From positions 1,571,551 to 1,635,550 of the forward strand of contig NC_002932.3 of assembly GCF_000006985.1 (NCBI RefSeq): a DNA stretch of 64,000 nucleotides, read 5' to 3'. Below the pieces are notes generated by a model. It worked only from the letters and a program-made list of their open reading frames with translations. It made no database searches and was not told the DNA's origin. Position numbers and translations under genes: made by a program. Positions 1 to 7,284 of the stretch are shown here, piece by piece. How positions within the stretch are numbered: position 1 is the stretch's first letter; each line of letters begins with the position of its first letter. The DNA comes from Chlorobaculum tepidum TLS (GTDB lineage: Bacteria; Bacteroidota; Chlorobiia; Chlorobiales; Chlorobiaceae).

Positions 1-1
1 C

Positions 2-544
2 CGTCCCGGCCACGCCTCGAACGTCGAATTCGTCAAGCAGCTCAAGAAGTACGCCGACCGCAACAAGCTTGCCCGCCAGTACCAGCACGAGAAAAAAGCT
101 GGCGTCATTTTCGACATCAACGCCATCCAGAACATCCTGCCGCATCGCTACCCGTTCCTTCTGATCGACAAGATCGTCGAATTCAAGCTCGACGAAAAGA
201 TCGTCTCGATCAAGAACGTCACGATGAACGAACCCTTCTTCCAGGGTCACTTCCCTGGCAACCCGATCATGCCCGGCGTGCTCATCATCGAGGCGATGGC
301 CCAGACCGGCGGCATCATGATGCTCAACGGCAAGGAGAACATCAAGGAATCGGTGGTCTTCTTCATGGGCATCGACAAGGCACGGTTCAGGAAGCCGGTG
401 CTGCCCGGCGATACGCTGGTCATCGAAGCGGTCATGACCAACATGCGGCGCACGGTCTGCCAGTTTGACGCCAAGGCCTACGTGCGAGGCGAGCTGGTCT
501 GCGAAGCTTCGCTGATGGCTACCGTGATGGAGAAAAAGAACTGA
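2..544 (+). CDS. Bifunctional LpxC-FabZ, C-terminal part (5' end outside window)
   Basis: The reading frame is open from base 2, so only the 3' end is present. The first ~30 codons match the tail of UDP-3-O-acyl-GlcNAc deacetylase (LpxC; HASNVEFVKQL). A short linker then leads into a complete FabZ 3-hydroxyacyl-ACP dehydratase hot-dog domain, with the catalytic His in LPHRYPFLLID and the acidic residue in PGVLIIEAMAQTGG. Fusion of LpxC (lipid A) with FabZ (fatty acid elongation) is an established arrangement in Bacteroidota and Chlorobiota. An internal ATG at 224 is not the start, because FabZ residues precede it in frame. The gene is followed at once by a strong terminator, so lpxA is not co-transcribed downstream here. 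Confidence 0.93.
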   Translation, partial: RPGHASNVEFVKQLKKYADRNKLARQYQHEKKAGVIFDINAIQNILPHRYPFLLIDKIVEFKLDEKIVSIKNVTMNEPFFQGHFPGNPIMPGVLIIEAMAQTGGIMMLNGKENIKESVVFFMGIDKARFRKPVLPGDTLVIEAVMTNMRRTVCQFDAKAYVRGELVCEASLMATVMEKKN

Positions 545-571
545 AACACTGTCAGAAAATACGTCATCATG

Positions 572-600
572 AAAAAACCCCGGAGTTCCGGGGTTTTTTC
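572..600 (+). terminator. Rho-independent terminator of lpxC-fabZ
   Basis: A-run, then CCCCGG-AGTT-CCGGGG, then a run of six T. It lies 28 bases after the lpxC-fabZ stop codon. The flanking A and T runs are complementary, so it could also work on the minus strand. Confidence 0.9.
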
Positions 601-603
601 ATG

Positions 604-792
604 ATTTCCACACTCTTCCACACCTGACCAACAGGCTTGCCAACAAGTTATCCACATTTTCCACACACCACAAAATAAGTCCGTGAACATCCACCATCTC
701 TTTGAAATAATTACACTTAACAAGGCCCATATATAACACTGGCCGTTACTTATGTACACTTATCCATATTGCAGGCGTTAATCTGTGGATAA
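604..792. other. DnaA-box cluster in a convergent intergenic gap (oriC or DnaA-titration candidate)
   Basis: The gap between two convergent genes needs no promoter, yet it holds two perfect DnaA boxes: TTATCCACA at 648-656 on the plus strand and its complement TGTGGATAA at 784-792. A third consensus box, TTTTCCACA at 657-665, directly abuts the first. One-mismatch boxes are seen at 604-612 (ATTTCCACA), 614-622 (TCTTCCACA) and 760-768 (TTATCCATA). The stretch between them (about 670-760) is AT-rich. Clusters of this kind are known from replication origins and from DnaA-titrating sites. No dnaA, dnaN or gidA gene is in view, so the origin role is inference. Confidence 0.6.
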
Positions 793-831
793 CCTCCTGC
801 ATTCAAAGAGATTATGAAAAAAAGAGGAAAA

Positions 832-1428
832 TCAGGCCTTGAATTCCGCCCCTTTCTGGATTTTGTAGAACCTGATGCAGTATTCTACAAACGAGTAGAA
901 AAGGGTGGCAGCAGAAAGATACATAAAGAACTCTTTGACCGGCCACTGCCGAAAAACAGGAAGCGGCCAGACCATCGAGATGAACATCATTGAGACGAAT
1001 CCCACCGCCCACTTGCCGGGCCAGAGCGAAGTGGTGAGCACGTTGTGCCGGTGACGAATCCAGGCCGCGCCGAGGAAAATCACCAGGTCACGAAACACAA
1101 CGAACACCACGAACCATACCGGCAACTCCCCTTTCCAGAGGTAGTAGAGAGCGACGCTGGCCAGGCAGAGTTTGTCGGCCAGGGGGTCGAGAATCTTGCC
1201 CATGTCGGAGACCTCGTTGGTCCACCGGGCCATCTGGCCGTCGAACCAGTCGGAAAGCAGCGCCACCACCATGATGATGAGGGCGATGTGCGTCTGACCC
1301 GCGTCGAGGTAGTAGATGAACCAGGGAATCAGCAGAATCCTCAGGATGCTCAGCGAATTGGGGAGATTGAAAATATGTCCCTTCACAACGGTTCTTGTTT
1401 GGTTCCGGAAAAGAGACCCGAAGGTCAT
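832..1428 (-). CDS. pgsA: CDP-diacylglycerol-glycerol-3-phosphate 3-phosphatidyltransferase (PgsA-like)
   Basis: This is a membrane CDP-alcohol phosphatidyltransferase that makes phosphatidylglycerophosphate from CDP-diacylglycerol and glycerol-3-phosphate. The family signature DGx2ARx8Gx3Dx3D is complete (DGQMAR...MGKILDPLADK), and several hydrophobic membrane spans follow. The open frame extends to 1536, inside the end of ruvC. I chose the ATG at 1428, which gives 198 residues, close to the usual size. A GTG at 1386, just before the conserved FNLPNSLSILR, is also possible; neither has a good ribosome binding site. It is the last gene of a yebC-ruvC-pgsA run. Another CDP-alcohol transferase specificity cannot be excluded. 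Confidence 0.85.
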   Translation of the reverse strand: MTFGSLFRNQTRTVVKGHIFNLPNSLSILRILLIPWFIYYLDAGQTHIALIIMVVALLSDWFDGQMARWTNEVSDMGKILDPLADKLCLASVALYYLWKGELPVWFVVFVVFRDLVIFLGAAWIRHRHNVLTTSLWPGKWAVGFVSMMFISMVWPLPVFRQWPVKEFFMYLSAATLFYSFVEYCIRFYKIQKGAEFKA

Positions 1429-1493
1429 CCTGAGGATCGTTTGACAAAACAGATGCCGAAATCCAAACTCCGGCACCACTCGTTGATAAAAAA

Positions 1494-2054
1494 TCAGGCC
1501 ATCAGCTCGGGATGCTCGTTTACGAACGCCGCCCATCCCTTGCTCCGCCCTTTTCCGTTCTTGCGCAACTGGCCGCCGAGCGAAGATGCACCCCGAGCGA
1601 GATCGCAGTAGGCGATGCCAAGCGCATCGGTAACATCGAGAGGCTTCAGCTCACCGCCAAGCTCGAGCATCCGCGACAGCATTGCCGCCACCTGCTCCTT
1701 GCACGCCGAACCGGTGCCGGTAACCGAGAGCTTGATTTCGCGCGGCGCGTATTCACGCACCGGCAAGCTATGCCTCATCACCGTGGCAAGCACCGCCCCC
1801 CTGACCTGGCCGAGAATCAGCGCGCTTCTGACATTGCGCCCCACGAAGGCCGTCTCAAGCGCCACCGCCTCGGGCTTCAGCTGCTCGATCACCTCGTCGA
1901 GGCCCGCGCAGAGCTGGCTGATCCGCTCATGCAGCGTATCCGCTGCGCGAGGGCGAACAAGGCCGCATCCAAGCACGCGATAGCCCGCCGCCGTTTCGGC
2001 GATGACGCCATAGCCGGTTTTGCGGCTGCCCGGATCGATGCCCAGTACAATCAT
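1494..2054 (-). CDS. ruvC: Crossover junction endodeoxyribonuclease RuvC
   Basis: This is the Holliday junction resolvase that cuts four-way DNA junctions with RuvAB during recombination repair. It has 186 residues, a little above the usual ~173. The RNase H-like fold begins [16 protein letters not shown] (catalytic Asp), continues with [24 protein letters not shown] (catalytic Glu), and has late acidic residues in [15 protein letters not shown]. The ATG at 2054 starts three bases after the yebC stop, so the two are surely co-transcribed. yebC-ruvC adjacency is common across bacteria. Confidence 0.95.
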
Positions 2055-2057
2055 GGG

Positions 2058-2813
2058 TTACTCTTCTTCAAGCACGCTCATGACGCTTTCACTCATGTCC
2101 ATGTTGCTGTAGACCGCCTGGACGTCATCGCTGTTTTCGAGCGCGTCGATCAGCTTGAGCGCCTTCCGGGCGTTCTCGACATCGAGCTCGACATAGTTGT
2201 CCGGAATCATGTCAATCTTGGCGTTCTCGAACGGAATACCAGCCTCTTCGAGCGCCTTCTTGACCGGCTCCAGATCCTTCACGTCGGTCAGCACGGTGAA
2301 GTACTGCTCGTCGTCGCTCTCCAGCTCCTCGAGTCCGGCGTCGAGCAGCAGCTCCATCAGGTCGTCCTCAGAGATGGCCGACCTGGGAACCTCGATGGAA
2401 CCCTTGCGCTTGAACATCCAGCCGACGCTGCCACTCTCGCCGAGCGACCCGCCGCCGCGGCTCATCAGGTGGCGAATGTCGGCCACGGTGCGGTTGCGGT
2501 TGTCGGTCGCGGTCTCGATAATGATCGCAATGCCGCCCGGGCCGTACCCTTCGTAGGTGATCTCTTCGTAGGTCGCGCCTTCGAGTTCGCCGGTGCCTCT
2601 TTTGATGGCGCGCTGGATATTGTCCATCGGCATCGAGTTGGCCCGTGCCGTATCGATGGCGAGCCTCAGACGCGGATTGCCCGTCGGGTCGCCACCGCCC
2701 ATTTTGGCCGCAATGGTGATCTCCTTGACGAGCTTGGTGAACAGGCTTCCTCTCTTCTGATCGGTGGCGGCCTTTTTACGCTTGATGGTCGCCCATTTAC
2801 TGTGTCCTGACAT
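2058..2813 (-). CDS. yebC: YebC/PmpR family regulator (TACO1-like)
   Basis: A 251-residue member of the TACO1/YebC family. It starts with the diagnostic [21 protein letters not shown] and contains [19 protein letters not shown] and the later [11 protein letters not shown] segment. Family members have been described as DNA-binding regulators and, more recently, as ribosome-associated factors that help translation of difficult sequences such as polyproline. Which role applies here cannot be read from the sequence. It is the first gene of yebC-ruvC-pgsA and diverges from pheA across a 190-base gap. Confidence 0.93.
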   Translation of the reverse strand: MSGHSKWATIKRKKAATDQKRGSLFTKLVKEITIAAKMGGGDPTGNPRLRLAIDTARANSMPMDNIQRAIKRGTGELEGATYEEITYEGYGPGGIAIIIETATDNRNRTVADIRHLMSRGGGSLGESGSVGWMFKRKGSIEVPRSAISEDDLMELLLDAGLEELESDDEQYFTVLTDVKDLEPVKKALEEAGIPFENAKIDMIPDNYVELDVENARKALKLIDALENSDDVQAVYSNMDMSESVMSVLEEE

Positions 2814-2945
2814 AGGTTACAACCTGATTATTAGATAAAAGTCGGATATGACGCGTTTATGAAAAGATTTATTTTACTTTAAGAAAAGCAAATTCTGCGG
2901 GGTATGAATAACAGTGCCTCTGAAAATTGCCACGGCTTCTGACAG

Positions 2946-2965
2946 TTGCCGAGCCGGGTCGGCAA
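2946..2965. promoter_or_regulatory. Inverted repeat upstream of pheA
   Basis: TTGCCGA (2946-2952) and TCGGCAA (2959-2965) form perfect 7-base arms around six bases. The repeat lies 40 bases before the pheA start, in the yebC/pheA divergent gap. It could be an operator or a small hairpin in the leader. No T-run follows directly. Confidence 0.35.
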
Positions 2966-3005
2966 AATTTCAAACGTGCTATTAAATTAATTACAAGAAC
3001 GAAGA

Positions 3006-3848
3006 ATGACAAACTGGTTGATCGCTTATCAGGGAGAGCCTGGTGCATACAGTGAAATTGCGGCACTGCGCTTCGGCGAACCGCTGCCTTGCGAAAGCTT
3101 CGATGACGTCTTCTCGGCGGTCACGGAACAGAAAGCCGACTACGCGGTGATTCCCATCGAGAACTCCCTCGGCGGCAGCATCCACCAGAACTACGACCTC
3201 CTGCTCCGCCGCCCGGTGGTGATTCTCGCCGAGACCTTCGTGAAGGTCGAACACTGCCTGCTCGGCCTGCCCGGCGCGTCGGTGGAGACGGCGACCAAAG
3301 CAATGTCGCACCCGCAGGCGCTGGTGCAGTGCCACAATTTTTTCGCCACGCATCCGCAGATCAGGGCCGAGGCAGCATACGACACGGCTGGAAGCGCCAA
3401 GATGGTAGCCGAAAGCAGAGACAAATCGGCGCTCGCCATCGCCTCGAAGCGGGCAGGCGAACTGTACGGGCTCGACATCCTGAAGGAAAATCTCGCCGAT
3501 GAAGAGTGGAACATCACCCGTTTCTTCTGCATCGCGCACGAAAACAATCCCGACATTTCGCACCTCAAAGTCCGGCCCGACGTGGCCCGCCAGAAAACCT
3601 CGATCGTCTTCGCGCTGCCCAACGAGCAGGGGTCGCTCTTCCGGGCGCTGGCAACCTTCGCGCTCCGGGGAATCGACCTGACCAAAATCGAGTCGCGCCC
3701 GTCGCGAAAAAAGGCGTTCGAGTACCTCTTCTATGCCGATTTCATCGGCCACCGGGAGGATCAGAACGTCCACAACGCCCTCGAAAATCTCCGTGAGTTC
3801 GCGACGATGGTCAAGGTGCTCGGCAGCTACGGGGTGGTGAATCCATGA
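3006..3848 (+). CDS. pheA: Prephenate dehydratase with C-terminal ACT domain
   Basis: It converts prephenate to phenylpyruvate in phenylalanine synthesis. The 280-residue protein is monofunctional, with no chorismate mutase domain. The catalytic domain starts YQGEPGAYSE and contains the Thr-Arg-Phe motif in NITRFFCIA. An ACT regulatory domain follows (KTSIVFALPNEQGSLFRALATFA), including the ESRPSRKK segment typical of phenylalanine feedback binding. The start ATG at 3006 follows a weak purine stretch. The stop overlaps the polA ATG by four bases (ATGA), so the genes are translationally coupled although their functions are unrelated. Confidence 0.96.
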   Translation: MTNWLIAYQGEPGAYSEIAALRFGEPLPCESFDDVFSAVTEQKADYAVIPIENSLGGSIHQNYDLLLRRPVVILAETFVKVEHCLLGLPGASVETATKAMSHPQALVQCHNFFATHPQIRAEAAYDTAGSAKMVAESRDKSALAIASKRAGELYGLDILKENLADEEWNITRFFCIAHENNPDISHLKVRPDVARQKTSIVFALPNEQGSLFRALATFALRGIDLTKIESRPSRKKAFEYLFYADFIGHREDQNVHNALENLREFATMVKVLGSYGVVNP

Positions 3849-6697
3849 CGAGTGAAAACCAGATCGGCCTGTTTGACGCTCCAGTATCAGAACCGAAACC
3901 GGCAGCAACACCGCAAAAAAGTCCGGCAGATGCAGAGAAAACCAAGCCGGGACTTTTCTTGCTTGACGGCATGGCGCTGGTCTATCGCGCCTTCTACGCC
4001 TTGCAGCAGGCACGAATGAGCACGCGCGACGGCGTGCCAACCGGCGCGGTGTTCGGCTTCGCCACCAGCCTGCTCAGGATCATTGAGGAGTACCGGCCGG
4101 ACTACCTTGCCGTAGCGTTCGACAGCCCTGAAAAAACCTTTCGCCATGAAAAGTACAAGGCGTACAAAGCCAACCGCCCCGCCCCGCCGGACGACCTCAT
4201 CAACCAGCTCGACAATATCAGGGAACTGATCCGGGCGTGCGGCATTCCGCTGATCATCATGCCCGGCTTCGAGGCGGACGACCTGATCGGCACGACAGCG
4301 CGGAAGTTCGAAGCCGACTGCCAGGTCTTCATCGTCACGCCGGACAAGGATATGTCGCAGCTTGTGCACGACGGAGTACGCATCCTCAAGCCCGGCAAGA
4401 AGCAGAACGAATTCGAGCTGCTCGGCAGCCGCGAGGTTGCCGAGCAGTTTGGCGCGCCGCCGGAGCAGTTCATCGACCTGTTGACGCTCACCGGCGACAC
4501 TTCGGACAACATCCCCGGAGCGAAGGGCATCGGCCCGAAAACCGCCTCCAGCCTGCTCAAAAAGTACGGCTCGCTCGAAGGCATCTACGCCAACATCGAT
4601 GCCCTCACCCCAAAGACGCGCCAGAGCCTCGAAGCGTTCCGCGAGATGATGCCACTGGTGCGGGAGCTGGTGACGATCCGCACCGATCTCGACCTGCCGC
4701 TCACCCTCGAAGCGCTACACGCCAGCAAGCCCGATCCCGAAGCGCTTTTCGCGCTTCTCGCAAAACTGGAGCTGAAGAGCATCGCCGCCCGGCTGCCCGC
4801 CGTATTGCAGATCGATACCTCCGCTGCTTCGTCTTCCGAAAACGCGCCAGCAATGGCGAACTCTGTCGACCCCGGCGATCCGCAACTGATCCCGGCTGGC
4901 GAAGGCTCCGAATATCACCTGATCGACAGTAAGGAGGCTTTTGACAAGCTCCTGACGCTGCTCGAAAACTCCGGAGGTTTTGCGGTCGATACCGAAACCA
5001 CGAGCCTCGACACCTTTACGGCGGAGCTCGCGGGCATCTCCTGTTCGGTCAAACCCGGTGAAGCCTTCTTCGTCTATTTCGGCACACCGGGTCTCGACGC
5101 CAAAACGACCGTCGCCAGATTGAAACCGCTTCTTGAAAATCCCGAGATTCCCAAAACGGGCCAGAATCTGAAGTATGACATCCTCGTGCTGAAGAAGTAT
5201 GGCGTGGAACTGGCTCCGGTCGGGTTCGACACCATGCTCGCAAGCTATGTGCTCAATCCTGAAGCTCGCCACAACCTCGACGACATGGCCGCGCTGTACC
5301 TCGGACGGCAGACCACCAAGTACACCGAGCTGGTCGGCACGGGCAAGCAGACCATCGGTATCTTCGAGGTCGAGCCGCGCAAGCTCTCGGACTACGCCTG
5401 TCAGGACGCCGACATCGCCCTCAGGCTCCGGTACTCGCTCGAAGAGCAGCTCGAAAAAACGCCTGAACTGCTCGAAGTGTGCCGCAAGCTCGAATTCCCG
5501 CTGGTTAGGGTGCTGGCCGATATGGAGCACAAGGGGATCTCGATCGACACAGCGCACCTCGAGCAGCTTTCCATCAAAGTCACCGGTGAACTGGCCACGT
5601 TGACCGAACGAATCTTCGAAGCGACGGGTGAGACATTCAACATCGACTCGCCGAAGCAGCTCGGCCATATCCTTTTCGATGTGCTGAAGCTACCCGCGAA
5701 AAAGGCCACCAAAACCGGTTACTCGACCAACGTGCAGGTGCTCGAAGAGCTGGCGATGCTGCATCCCGTCGCCTCCGACCTGCTGGAATATCGCAGCTTG
5801 CAAAAGCTGAAAAGCACCTACATCGAGGCGCTGCCGAAGATGATCAATCCGCTGACAGGCAGGGTGCACACCTCGTTCAACCAGTCGATCACGGCCACCG
5901 GACGACTCTCGTCATCGAATCCGAATTTGCAGAACATCCCGATCCGCACAGAGCTTGGCAAGGAGATTCGCCGCGCCTTTATACCGTCAAATCCCGGCAA
6001 CCTTCTGCTCTCGGCGGACTACTCGCAGATCGAACTGCGCATCGCGGCGGAGCTTTCAGGCGATCCGATGCTCATCGAAGCATTCCGCAACCACGAGGAC
6101 ATCCACGCAGCCACGGCCCGGGTCATCTTCGATACAAAAGAGATAACACCCGACATGCGACGCAAGGCCAAGGAGGTCAACTTCGGCGTGCTTTACGGCA
6201 TTCAGCCCTTTGGTCTCTCCCAGCGCCTCGGCATTCCGCAAAAAGAGGCCAAAGAGATCATCGACACCTACATGGCGAAATATCCCGGCATGTTCTCGTC
6301 GCTCCAGACCATCATCGAGGAGGCGAAGAAAAAAGGCTATGTCACCACGCTCATGGGCCGCCGCCGCTACGTGCCTGACCTGAACAGCGCCAACAGCAAC
6401 ATCCGCAAAGCTGCCGAGCGGGTCACGATGAACACGCCGATCCAGGGCACGGCTGCGGATATCATCAAGTTCGCCATGTGTTCGATCAGCCGCGAGCTGA
6501 AAAAAGGGGAATTCCGCTCGGCAATGTTGCTGCAGGTACACGACGAACTGCTCTTCGAGATGCCGCCGGATGAAGAGGCTCGCCTCAGGGAAATGGTCGA
6601 GCGAAACATGATCGAAGCCGCCTCGAAATGCGGGCTGAAGAACGTTCCTGTGGAGGTGGATACCGGCTCCGGAAAAAACTGGCTGGAGGCCCATTAG
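3845..6697 (+). CDS. polA: DNA polymerase I
   Basis: A 950-residue full-length family A polymerase for Okazaki fragment processing and repair. After a ~35-residue Pro/Lys-rich leader comes the 5'-nuclease domain (FLLDGMALVYRAFYALQ; TGDTSDNIPGAKGIGPKTA). Next is a 3'-5' exonuclease domain that appears intact: DTETTSLD, GQNLKYDILVLKKYG and YACQDADIAL keep the acidic metal ligands. The polymerase domain has SADYSQIELRI (motif A), RRKAKEVNFGVLYG (motif B, with Phe at the sugar-selecting O-helix position) and LLQVHDELLFE (motif C). It overlaps pheA by four bases. Confidence 0.97.
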   Translation: MTSENQIGLFDAPVSEPKPAATPQKSPADAEKTKPGLFLLDGMALVYRAFYALQQARMSTRDGVPTGAVFGFATSLLRIIEEYRPDYLAVAFDSPEKTFRHEKYKAYKANRPAPPDDLINQLDNIRELIRACGIPLIIMPGFEADDLIGTTARKFEADCQVFIVTPDKDMSQLVHDGVRILKPGKKQNEFELLGSREVAEQFGAPPEQFIDLLTLTGDTSDNIPGAKGIGPKTASSLLKKYGSLEGIYANIDALTPKTRQSLEAFREMMPLVRELVTIRTDLDLPLTLEALHASKPDPEALFALLAKLELKSIAARLPAVLQIDTSAASSSENAPAMANSVDPGDPQLIPAGEGSEYHLIDSKEAFDKLLTLLENSGGFAVDTETTSLDTFTAELAGISCSVKPGEAFFVYFGTPGLDAKTTVARLKPLLENPEIPKTGQNLKYDILVLKKYGVELAPVGFDTMLASYVLNPEARHNLDDMAALYLGRQTTKYTELVGTGKQTIGIFEVEPRKLSDYACQDADIALRLRYSLEEQLEKTPELLEVCRKLEFPLVRVLADMEHKGISIDTAHLEQLSIKVTGELATLTERIFEATGETFNIDSPKQLGHILFDVLKLPAKKATKTGYSTNVQVLEELAMLHPVASDLLEYRSLQKLKSTYIEALPKMINPLTGRVHTSFNQSITATGRLSSSNPNLQNIPIRTELGKEIRRAFIPSNPGNLLLSADYSQIELRIAAELSGDPMLIEAFRNHEDIHAATARVIFDTKEITPDMRRKAKEVNFGVLYGIQPFGLSQRLGIPQKEAKEIIDTYMAKYPGMFSSLQTIIEEAKKKGYVTTLMGRRRYVPDLNSANSNIRKAAERVTMNTPIQGTAADIIKFAMCSISRELKKGEFRSAMLLQVHDELLFEMPPDEEARLREMVERNMIEAASKCGLKNVPVEVDTGSGKNWLEAH

Positions 6698-6700
6698 CCG

Positions 6701-6730
6701 TTGATTATTCAAAAAATCTTTTTTTATATT
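6701..6730 (+). promoter_or_regulatory. Sigma70-type promoter for the putative ncRNA
   Basis: TTGATT (6701-6706) and TATATT (6725-6730) are 18 bases apart, just after the polA stop codon. Transcription would start at about 6736-6738, which is where the closing stem of the predicted RNA begins. That coincidence is the main support. Confidence 0.5.
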
Positions 6731-6734
6731 TCGT

Positions 6735-6907
6735 GAGCCTAATCGGAACCACGCTGTTATTTGGGAGTCAAAACCCCAATGCCTTTTAAGACAAAGGATT
6801 GCAGCTTCCCCGATAACCATGTAAGTAGTGGATCCGCAACGGCTAACTTTGAAACATGAGCGTCTGAGTGAGGTCTGTTCAGACCGAGTTCTCCGATTGT
6901 CGCTCTC
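6735..6907 (+). ncRNA. Putative ~170-nt structured RNA (6S-like size and closing stem)
   Basis: The 327-base gap between polA and the DUF2795 gene has no credible ORF, but its ends pair. GAGC (6735-6738) pairs with GCTC (6902-6905), AATCGG (6741-6746) with CCGATT (6893-6898), and AAC (6747-6749) with GTT (6888-6890). Further in, ACGCT near 6752 pairs with AGCGT near 6859. Local hairpins are GGTCT-GTTC-AGACC (6872-6885) and TTGGG/CCCAA near 6765-6780. A promoter ends just upstream. A ~170-nt RNA closed by its own ends recalls 6S RNA, but I could not match the 6S central bubble. No 4.5S, tmRNA or RNase P signature is present. The identity is unknown. Confidence 0.5.
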
Positions 6908-7024
6908 TTCCGATCATCATCTGATACGGCATAACGAGCGATCACACGGAAAAACAGGTATCAACAACAGCCGTAAAACACGACAGTCTTTTTCCCATCC
7001 CAGAATCAACCATTTACCGTCAGT

Positions 7025-7252
7025 ATGTATTGGAATCTCGATCTTGCCCGATATATTGCCGATGCTCCCTGGCCTGTCACCAAGGATGAGCTGATCGATT
7101 ACGCCAACAGAACAGGCGCACCGCAGCAGGTAATCGAAAATCTTGAAAATCTTCCCGACAGCGACGAGCTGTACGAAACACTTGAAGAGATCTGGCCTGA
7201 CTACCCCACTGACGAAGATTTCGGTTACAGCGATGAAGAACCTCTGAACTGA
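7025..7252 (+). CDS. DUF2795 family small protein
   Basis: A 75-residue acidic protein. Its first half (MYWNLDLARYIADAPWPVTKDELIDYANRTGAP) fits the DUF2795 family, short helical proteins of unknown function that typically carry a W-P-x-T-K-x-E-L-x-x-Y core. The C-terminus is strongly acidic (DEDFGYSDEEPLN). It sits between the putative ncRNA and the porin gene, ending 27 bases before the TTG codon in the porin frame. No function can be assigned. Confidence 0.8.
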   Translation: MYWNLDLARYIADAPWPVTKDELIDYANRTGAPQQVIENLENLPDSDELYETLEEIWPDYPTDEDFGYSDEEPLN

Positions 7253-7270
7253 GGAGAACGGAGCACGATG

Positions 7271-7280
7271 TTTTTTTTTT
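7271..7280 (+). repeat. T10 homopolymer between ATG and porin reading frame
   Basis: A good ribosome binding site (GGAG at 7259-7262) precedes an ATG at 7268, but after ten T this ATG reads into TGA. Eleven T would join it to the downstream porin frame as ATG-TTT-TTT-TTT-TTG-AGG-ATG. The tract is thus a possible slippage site for phase variation or transcriptional slippage, or a sequencing or assembly error. Confidence 0.6.
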
Positions 7281-7284
7281 GAGG

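Noticed and set aside
1512-2810. 432-codon plus-strand frame across ruvC and yebC
   Set aside because: Antisense shadow; His/Arg-rich with no family features, while yebC and ruvC are certain.
2917-2931. 15-base match GTGCCTCTGAAAATT between the yebC/pheA gap and the 26250-26270 minus strand
   Set aside because: Single short match without shared structure or context; probably chance.
6735-6907. tmRNA, RNase P RNA or 4.5S RNA as identity of the structured RNA
   Set aside because: Their diagnostic sequences (tmRNA ends and CCA, GAGGAAAGUC, GGUC-GGAAG-GCAGCC type loop) are absent.
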